From positions 2,914,001-2,978,000 of the forward strand of contig CP025776.1 in NCBI GenBank assembly GCA_002886105.1: a DNA stretch of 64,000 bases, written 5' to 3'. Shown piece after piece: positions 57,211 through 64,000 of this stretch. How positions within the stretch are numbered: position 1 is the stretch's first letter; each line of letters starts with the position of its first letter. The notes below the pieces were generated by a model, which made no database searches, had not been told where the DNA came from, and saw only the letters and a program-made list of their open reading frames with translations. Source of the DNA: Enterobacter sp. EA-1 (lineage in GTDB: Bacteria; Pseudomonadota; Gammaproteobacteria; Enterobacterales; Enterobacteriaceae). The position numbers and the translations under genes were made by a program.

Positions 57211-59141
57211 TTATTCCTCCAGTTGTTGAAGACTGCGGCTGCGAATCTCTTGTTGCAGCTTCTCGATAACTTCATTTACGTCAAGGCTACCCGCAGTCTT
57301 TACCACGACGGGTACGCACGGCAACTTTACCGGCTTCAACCTCTTTATCACCACAAACCAGCATATAAGGGACACGACGTAAAGTGTGCTCGCGGATTTT
57401 AAAGCCAATCTTCTCGTTTCTCAAGTCTGCTTTTACACGAATGCCCGCATTTTGCAGTTTGCGCGTCAATTCGTTAACGTATTCAGCCTGAGAATCGGTA
57501 ATGTTCATCACGACAACCTGCACCGGGGCAAGCCATGTCGGGAAGAAACCGGCAAACTCTTCGGTCAGGATGCCGATAAAGCGCTCCAGTGAACCAAGAA
57601 TTGCACGGTGAATCATAACCGGCACCTGACGTTCGTTGTTTTCGCCCACATAGGAGGCGCTCAGACGAGACGGCAGAGAGAAGTCGAGCTGTACTGTTCC
57701 GCACTGCCATGCACGATCGAGGCAGTCATACAGTGTAAATTCAATTTTCGGGCCGTAGAAAGCGCCTTCACCCAGTTGGAATTCAAACGGGATGTTGTTT
57801 TCTTCCAGCGCAACCGCCAGATCCGCTTCCGCACGGTCCCACATTTCATCGCTACCAATGCGTTTTTCAGGACGCGTTGACAGTTTGACGACGATTTTTT
57901 CGGGAAACCAAAAGTGCTGTACATATCATAGACTAAACGGATGCACGCGTTCACTTCATCGCGAACCTGCTCTTCCGTACAGAAGATATGCGCATCGTCC
58001 TGCGTAAAACCGCGAACACGCATCAACCCGTGCAGCGCGCCTGATGGCTCGTTACGATGACAGCTACCGAATTCCGCCATACGCAGCGGCAGATCGCGGT
58101 AGGACTTCAGACCGGTTAAAGATCTGTACGTGTCCCGGGCAGTTCATCGGCTTGATGCAGTACTCACGGTTCTCGGAAGACGTCGTAAACATGGCATCTT
58201 TATAGTTGTCCCAGTGCCCGGTTTTTCCCACAGCACACGGTCCATCATGAACGGGCCTTTCACTTCCTGATACTGGTACTCTTTCAGCTTGGAGCTACGA
58301 ACGTTTCCAGCTCACGGAAGATAGTCCAGCCATCGTTATGCCAGAAGACCATACCCGGCGCTTCTTCCTGCATGTGATACAGGTCGAGCTGCTTACCGAT
58401 TTTGCGGTGATCGCGTTTGGCGGCCTCTTCCGGTGGCGTTGCAGATAAGCATTCAGTGCTTTTTTATCTGCCCACGCGGTGCCGTAAATACGCTGCAGCA
58501 TTTTGTTATTGCTATCGCCGCGCCAGTAAGCGCCCGCGATTTTCATCAGTTTAAAGTGATGGCAAAAACGCATATTCGGCACATGCGGACCGCGGCACAT
58601 GTCGATGTATTCGGTGATGATACAAGCCCGGCTTGTCATCATGCGCGATATTCTCATCAAGGATGGAGACTTTGTAGCTTTCGCCGCGTTTGACAAAGGT
58701 CTCACGGGCTTCATGCCAGCTCACTTTTTTCTTGATAACATCGTAGTTGCTCTCGGCGAGCTCGTGCATCCGCTTTTCGAGCGCGTCGATATCTTCCTCG
58801 GGTCAACGTGTGGTCAAGGTCAATGTCATAGTAAAAACCATTGTCGATAACCGGACCGATAGCCATTTTGGTGGTTGGCCAGAGCTGTTTAATGGCGTGA
58901 CCCAACAGGTGCGCGCAGGAGTGGCGGATAATTTCCGAGGGCCTTCGTCATCTTTCGCGGTGATGATGGCAAGGTTTGCGTCGCTGTCGATCACATCAGA
59001 AGCATCGACCAGTTCACCGTTTACACGCCCGGCGATACAGGCTTTCGCCAGTCCCGGACCGATATCCAGCGCGACATCCATTGGGCTTACAGCATGGTCG
59101 TAATGGCGTTGACTGCCATCAGGAAGCGTAATTACAGGCAT
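57211..59141 (-). CDS. thrS: Threonyl-tRNA synthetase
   Basis: Class II synthetase of 642 residues: TGS domain ([20 protein letters not shown]), editing domain ([20 protein letters not shown] region), catalytic core ([11 protein letters not shown] region near 58150, [20 protein letters not shown]) and anticodon-binding domain ending [12 protein letters not shown]. The stop is three bases from the infC start codon. At least ten indels. E. coli ThrS represses its own translation by binding its leader. Confidence 0.97.
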
Positions 59142-59642
59142 TTCATTTCCTTATTTGCAGTGGTGCCCCACACGAAAGAGCACATACAAAACTAAATAAT
59201 ATATTTATATCAGCACGTTAAATGTGTTTCTTTGCTTCACTCTGCAAATTGTGTGCCTCCGGATGTACAAAATCCGACAGGCACCCGCACTCACGGGCTG
59301 ATAACGCCACTCAATAGTACACGGCATCGGGGTGACATAAAAGCGTGAACAGAATCATAATCCGGGTCACAGTGACATCGCTTAGCGCAGCGTTAACGGA
59401 AGATGTCCGCTGGCTTTATTTGTAAGTTATCCGCGGCAGAGAAGATTACATATTTACAACAATGACAATTCCGGGTGTGAAATTGCAGTGTGTTGCTGTG
59501 AATTCTGGCAATCAGAATGAAAGGGCATTTTAAAAATCGTTTATGTAATCTGAGGTTTATCTGATTTTAAGGCGCTATCCCAACTGACTGTCAGACAGCC
59601 AGTACGGGTGGCTATCATCAACGCCTAACTTACTGATAAAGA
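59142..59642. other. Intergenic region thrS to small membrane gene
   Basis: About 500 bases. The first 160 next to thrS should be the thrS leader with its translational operator. The rest has no recognisable gene; E. coli has other genes (arpB) in this interval. Promoter of the gene at 59643 probably lies near 59560-59620. Confidence 0.5.
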
Positions 59643-59777
59643 ATGGAAATAATATATCCGGTTCTTGTTATCGCGCTGGTCGCGATCATTATATTTTCGT
59701 TTTATAAGCACTACAGCATGAAGTCGTCCGAGAACCTTCCCGGCCGTCATAAAAAAACGCCATTAACCAAAAACTGA
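59643..59777 (+). CDS. Small single-pass membrane protein
   Basis: Intact 44-residue frame: MEIIYPVLVIALVAIIIFSF, then KHYSMKSSENLPGRHKKTPL. One N-terminal transmembrane helix and a basic cytoplasmic tail. A strong terminator follows directly, which supports a real transcription unit. Family not recognised. Confidence 0.6.
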   Translation: MEIIYPVLVIALVAIIIFSFYKHYSMKSSENLPGRHKKTPLTKN

Positions 59778-59780
59778 CTC

Positions 59781-59809
59781 AAAAGGCACGCGTCAAGCGT
59801 GCCTTTTTT
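59781..59809 (+). terminator. Terminator of the small membrane gene
   Basis: AAAAGGCACGC-GTCAA-GCGTGCCTTTTTT; strong stem and T tract. It may also serve fumD from the other side. Confidence 0.88.
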
Positions 59810-59818
59810 CAGATCGCC

Positions 59819-60030
59819 TCAGGCCTGATAACCTAAGGCGCGGATCACCTCTTCCATCGCTTCCTGAGTCAGCGCTGAACGTTTAATCTTTTGGTTTGCC
59901 AGCATGGTTCTGACCAGACCCGCAATCACGATATGTTTAGGCTCCTGCCCGAGGTCACGCATTTCCAGCACCACTTTACCCACCACCCGGCACATTTCCT
60001 CATATAACACATCGTCTTTTGCCTTCCCAT
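59819..60030 (-). CDS. FumD-like protein (DUF2767)
   Basis: About 70 residues after one base is restored near 60022: MGKAKDDVLYEEMCRVVGKV ... RDLGQEPKHIVIAGLVRTML ... ending VIRALGYQA. Very similar to E. coli FumD (YdhZ), reported as a small fumarase. In E. coli ydhZ lies next to pykF; here the homologue is 55 kb away beside thrS. It may be a paralogue. Confidence 0.8.
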
Positions 60031-60172
60031 TACGCCTCCGTTTAGCGTCATTTTTATTAGTAAATTTACGTTTGCAGGTGTATCTAATAAAGAAACTAAT
60101 GCTTATAGCATTTCCTCGCGTTTAGCATAGGGTGAGAGAGGTTCTTTGTAACGTGTAACGTTTTACTCTTCC

Positions 60173-60213
60173 CCCTTCCGCTGCGTGCGGATTTCACGCC
60201 GGAAGGGCATTTT
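60173..60213 (+). terminator. Hairpin with T tract, possible small-RNA end
   Basis: CCCTTCCG-CT-GCGTG-CGGATTT-CACGC-CGGAAGGG followed by CATTTTTTAG. A long two-part stem that no plus-strand protein gene needs, so it may end a small RNA begun near 60120-60140, or insulate the flagellin gene. Confidence 0.6.
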
Positions 60214-60247
60214 TTAGCGCACCGCGAAATTCCCCGTTAATTTGCGT

Positions 60248-60275
60248 TAAAGATCATCAGCCAGCCTGCCGATTA
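60248..60275 (+). promoter_or_regulatory. Candidate sigma-28 (FliA) promoter of the orphan flagellin
   Basis: TAAA at 60248-60251 and GCCGATTA at 60268-60275, 16 bases apart. Consensus for FliA promoters is TAAA-N15-GCCGATAA; 11 of 12 defined positions match and the spacer is one base long, within the indel noise of this sequence. The start codon follows 37 bases later. Confidence 0.7.
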
Positions 60276-60312
60276 ATGATTCATTAGCGTTCTGAATGAA
60301 TCAACCACGGTA

Positions 60313-61753
60313 ATGCAAGCGATCAACTACAACGAAATGACGGGGCTGAATCTGAACATCAGATCAGCCACAGCATCGACGCTTCAGGAATCGATTGAGC
60401 GGTTGTCGTCGGGCTTACGGATCAATAGCGCCGGGGGATGATGCGGCGGGACAGGCTATTGCCAACCGCATGCGCGCCAGCGCTAACGCCGACAGTGTCG
60501 TGTCCCGCGGTCTGGATGATGCCATCAGTATGGCGCAAACCGCCGAGAGCAGCCTCAGTACCGTCAGCGAGCTGTTGATCCGTGCCAAAAGTCTGGCCAT
60601 TCAGGCCGGAAATAGCACCTTATCTGAGGGCGATCGTCAAAGCATTCATAACGAATATCAAAGTATTCTGGAGAATATCCAGTCAATTTCTGAAGGCACG
60701 GAGATCTTCGGTCGCTATCCGCTGGCGACCGATGACCCGGAACTGCCCCCGGAGTTGATTGGCAATGTGCCGCCATTGAGCGTTAAATTCCCTGCTCAAG
60801 GAGTCAATTACACCTTCAGTTCCGGCATTGTATCGCTGGCGTATATTCCGGCCGGGTCGAAAAACATCGCCATTACCATTGATTCATTGGGTCTGGATGA
60901 TGACATTCAGTTATTCACCCGCGATGGCAAGCATCTGGCGGGAACGCCAATCAACGGCACCACGGCGGACTACACCGGAAAAGTCGTGGCATCACCAGTT
61001 CAGCCAAAGCCACCAGCAAGGTGCTGACAGAAGCGAATGGTTTCCCAGCGTGGCGCAACCTATGATGACTCGATGCTGATCGAAGGCGGCGCTTCATGGG
61101 CGCTCAACGGCAGCGAAACCCTCGCTTATAACGGCATGACCATCAGCTACAGTGGCGACGGTGACCGTTATGAACCGGGCAAGGCGTACAACGATGGTAG
61201 CAACGGTTCGAACAGGCTTGAACGCCTGAAAATCGATAATGTCACGGAAGATCTGGTGGTAATGGTGGTGGGCAGTGGTTCGTTTACCAGTAATCTGACG
61301 TGGGGTGATCTGCCGGAACCCACCATTACTCCGGCGGAGCCGCCGAAGCAAAAGCCGACCACGGGAGGTGGTGACCAGCGCCAGCTATGGCGATGATGTA
61401 CAAGCCACTACCATGCCGACCACGCCATCGGACATTAAGTCGCTGGGGATAACCAATACCGAACTGCGTTCAACGGCTACGGCCAGTATCACCATGGGGG
61501 CGCTCGATAAGGCGCTGGATAAAGTCAGCAGCTATCGTGCGCAATATGGCGCGTTTATTAACCGCTTCAATAAATCCGTACTCGCGCAACAGAGTATTGC
61601 CACAGGCGGCGAAAAGCCGAATTGAAGATGCCGATTACGCCATGGAAGCCAGTAAACTGGGTGAAAGCACAAATATTGCAACAAGGACAGGACGCGGTAT
61701 TGAAAGTGGCCAACCAGTCGGCTGAAAATATGCTTTCGCTTCTGCGAGGTTAA
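60313..61753 (+). CDS. Orphan flagellin with long central insert
   Basis: Flagellin-family protein of about 480 residues. The N-terminal D0/D1 part is canonical: IERLSSGLRINSAGDDAAGQ then AIANRMRASANADSVVSRGL and SSLSTVSELLIRAKSLAIQA. The C-terminal part is canonical too: PRIEDADYAMEASKLGESTN ... ILQQGQDAVLKVANQSAENM, ending LSLLRG. Residues about 135-345 form an unusual beta-rich insert (YIPAGSKNIAITIDSLGLDD, DIQLFTRDGKHLAGTPI, MTISYSGDGDRYEPG). No other flagellar gene is near. Indels near 60430, 60985, 61030, 61370, 61617 and 61680. Confidence 0.88.
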
Positions 61754-61856
61754 CTGATGGGAAATGTTAAATAATCTACCATGTGTTATTCACGTCAATT
61801 TGCGTCAATAACCCATCAGATTTATCTAACAATATTTACAATTCGATTATTAATAC

Positions 61857-61887
61857 AAAAAACCGGTACAACATTATCCGGTTTTTT
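61857..61887. terminator. Bidirectional terminator
   Basis: AAAAAACCGG-TACAACATTAT-CCGGTTTTTT between the convergent flagellin gene and the small exported-protein gene. Confidence 0.88.
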
Positions 61888-61917
61888 CCAAAGTTAATGA
61901 ATTAACTGAGAATGTAA

Positions 61918-62132
61918 TTAATTCCACTCACCGGCAACCAGCGAATGTGAGTCGAATGCAGCAGCATTGGTGTTATGTGCAGTCTGTGCAACCGGTACCA
62001 TGTTGGAACCCGCTTCAATATTGGTGATGTTAGTGTTGGTCTGGCTGGCAGTTGTATTAACGGAATCCGCAGCGAAGACACCAAAGGAGAGTGCAGACAG
62101 CACTACAGCCGCGGCAGTATTGATTTTTTCAT
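61918..62132 (-). CDS. Small exported protein of unknown function
   Basis: About 71 residues: MKKINTAAAVVLSALSFGVF-A then ADSVNTTASQTNTNITNIEA ... ending DSHSLVAGEWN. Typical signal peptide with cleavage after AFA-like VFA. One A is missing in the run after the ATG (six instead of seven), so the frame is shifted. Mature part is Thr/Asn-rich. Not recognised with certainty. Confidence 0.65.
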
Positions 62133-62396
62133 GATGAATTTCTCTTTCTTGAATAAACACATGACTGTTTGGGTGTGTTTTTTACCCGTACAATTAGTGT
62201 AGATCTGGATCACACTTTTGCACAGTCAATTTATTTATCCATTCGTGTCAAATAAACTGAATATGTTTCATTTGGAATTAATTGTGAAGAAAATAAGGAG
62301 GGAAAATATTTACTTAAATCAAATTTAATAAGCGACGTGAAAAATAGCACGAATGAACAAATTAAAACAAGGGGCCGATATTTCCGGCCCACTCAA

Positions 62397-63149
62397 TTAC
62401 ATTTTATAGCCTAACGTTACCGTGGTTCTGCGATCGGTATGATCCGGCGCAGTTGACGGCGGCTGGGAGTTCCGTGGTCAGGTTATAGGCGACTTTCAGC
62501 GCAAAATGCGCGTTGATAGCCACGTTCAGCGCCGTCTCGGAGTTCACAGTGGTATCATCCGCACCAAATACGGAAACGCCACCGGGTGAATTTCGTGTTG
62601 TCGCTAATTTGCCACGCATAAGTACCGGATGCATAACCCAGTGCTGTGGTTTTGGTATCGCCATCAGTGTACTTGTCGTAACGTACACCCGGACCAAATT
62701 CAAAGCGCAGGCTGTGTACCGGGCCGTTCAGAATCTGGCGACCATAACCGGCGGTAAACACATCACGATCGCTGTAGCCGTTGTAACGGTCATTCAGCCA
62801 GCTCGGCCAAACAGATAATCGTAATCCGTCAGGTTATAACGGCTACGACCACCTACAGCGTATTTTCAGACGAACGTTCATCGTTTGCCGAGGTGTTGCT
62901 CGCATTACCCCACAGCGACCGGTGCCGTTCTGCTACCGTACCAGTCAACGTGGAGTCGGCAGTCAAAGAGGAACTCTTTGTGTTGCCGGACTGAGCAAGA
63001 TAGCCACCGTTCACGCTACCTTCGAACGGTTTTTTTGCAGTTGCAGGGTCATCCATGACAGTAAAAACGGTGTCATCGGCGACAGCATTCATCGACGCAA
63101 GCACGCCCGCAGCCATAAACAGTGCGGGTACTGTCTTCAAAAGCTTCAT
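62397..63149 (-). CDS. ydiY: Outer-membrane DUF481 protein YdiY
   Basis: About 252 residues, MKLLKTVPALFMAAGVLASM with signal peptide, then DDTVFTVMDDPATAKKPFEG and SVNGGYLAQSGNTKSSSLTA, typical of YdiY (DUF481, predicted beta-barrel, acid-inducible in E. coli). Restored C-terminus TTVTLGYKM. Indels near 62430, 62465, 62590, 62800, 62850 and 62920. It lies divergent from pfkB, as in E. coli. Confidence 0.93.
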
Positions 63150-63436
63150 TTATTAAGAGTCCGTACAGCAAAAAAAGAGACCAACACGGTCCCGGAATCT
63201 TTCATAAGGATCAACGACAACGGTCCAAAAGAAAGGTAACAAATTATAAAAGGCCGGTTAAACATATCAATGAAATCTTATTTGATTTTTGAATAAGAGA
63301 TCTCAAAAGAGAATTTGGTTATTAATCGCCACCGTTCCCTGACTCAAATTCAGTCTGAAAATCATACTGTTATTTACTTTCCTTCTGCGCAATCAGTGCC
63401 GAGGGCTTAAAGCAGCCAGATAAAAAGGAGGTAATG

Positions 63437-64000
63437 ATGGTCCCGGTATATACGCTGACGTTAGCGCCCTCTCTGGATAGCGCAACGCTCACGCCACAGA
63501 TTTATCCTGAAGGTAAGCTCCGTTGCAGCGCCCCGGTTTTTGAACCCGGCGGCGGCGGCATCAATGTTGCCCGCGCCATTGCACATCTGGGCGGTCGGGC
63601 CACCGCGCTGTTCCCGGCAGGCGGTGCAACCGGTGAACACCTCACCGCACTACTGGCCGATGAAAACGTGCCGACGACCGTCGTAGAAGCCAAAGACTGG
63701 ACGCGGCAAAACTTGCACGTTCACGTTGAGTCCAGCGGTGAGCAATACCGCTTCGTAAATGCCGGGCGCGGCCCTGAGTGAAAGTGAATTTCGCCAACTG
63801 GAAGAGAAAGTGCTCGCCATCGAATCGGGCGCCATTCTGGTGATCAGCGGCAGTCTGCCGCCGGGGATCCGTAGAGAATCTCATACAGTTGATCAAAGCC
63901 GCGCAACGCCAGTGGTATTCGCTGCATTGTTGATAGTTCAGGAGAGGCGCTCGCCGCTGCCCTGTCAATTGGTCATATTGAACTGGTAAAACCGAATCAG
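63437..64000 (+). CDS. pfkB: 6-phosphofructokinase II (partial, right edge)
   Basis: Minor phosphofructokinase of the PfkB/ribokinase family; N-terminal 190 of about 309 residues are in the window. MVPVYTLTLAPSLDSATLTP ... VFEPGGGGINVARAIAHLGG (PfkB signature 1), WTRQNLHVHVESSGEQYRFV, AILVISGSLPPGI, ending ELVKPNQ. Strong ribosome site AAGGAGGTAATG. Indels near 63763, 63872 and 63920. Confidence 0.96.

Noticed and set aside
60313-61753. Flagellinolysin-type metalloprotease in the flagellin insert
   Set aside because: No HExxH motif is visible in any frame of the central region, so the known protease fusion is not supported.

Overview
The window comes from a chromosome of the family Enterobacteriaceae, probably close to Enterobacter, Kosakonia, Lelliottia or Klebsiella. 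The gene order pykF-lpp-ldtE-sufEDSCBA ... menI-ydiJ-ydiK-rprA ... ppsA-ppsR-aroH-hemP-selO-ydiV-nlpC-btuDEC-ihfA-pheT-pheS-pheM-rplT-rpmI-infC-thrS ... ydiY-pfkB follows the E. coli 1.7-1.8 Mb region. Lpp begins MNRTKLVLG, which argues against E. coli itself. The species cannot be fixed from this evidence.

Read quality dominates the annotation. Nearly every gene longer than about 300 bp, including essential ones (pheS, pheT, thrS, infC, rplT, rpmI, lpp), carries single-base insertions or deletions, many of them in homopolymers. I treat these as sequence errors and give the span of the restored gene, not a list of fragments. I use 'pseudogene' only where sequence is really missing, as in the prophage.

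Layout. (1) 1-2.0 kb: a polar amino-acid ABC transporter (ATPase, permease, binding protein) on the minus strand, followed by a histidinol-phosphatase-like gene. (2) 3.2-12.1 kb: pykF with its Cra site, lpp, ldtE and the Fe-S assembly operon sufABCDSE behind a perfect Fur-type palindrome. (3) 12.1-18.2 kb: genes that E. coli lacks here: an alpha/beta hydrolase, a PilZ protein fused to a degenerate HD-GYP domain, a divergent EAL phosphodiesterase, a small lipoprotein and an extra LpxL-type acyltransferase. (4) 18.4-27.3 kb: menI, ydiJ, ydiK, the sRNA RprA, and a GH3 glycosidase translationally coupled to a GPH-family sugar transporter. (5) 27.5-41.4 kb: a cryptic prophage flanked by a 17-bp direct repeat. 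The repeat lies in the stem of the ppsA transcription terminator. The prophage keeps an integrase, a holin-endolysin-Rz lysis cassette, a terminase small subunit, tail-fibre debris, a PrtN-family gene and several small accessory genes (a STM2901/DUF1493 pair, an acetyltransferase, a HEPN-like protein and coupled tiny ORFs). (6) 41.4-59.1 kb: ppsA and ppsR, aroH with a TrpR operator, hemP with a Fur box, selO, ydiV, nlpC, btuDEC, and the large translation operon thrS-infC-rpmI-rplT-pheM-pheS-pheT-ihfA. (7) 59.6-64.0 kb: a small membrane protein, a FumD homologue, an orphan flagellin with its own sigma-28-like promoter, a small exported protein, ydiY and the start of pfkB.

The most unusual items are the orphan flagellin with a long central insert and a FliA-type promoter, the prophage sitting inside the ppsA terminator, the PilZ/degenerate HD-GYP protein paired with an EAL protein, and the unfamiliar small genes in the prophage.
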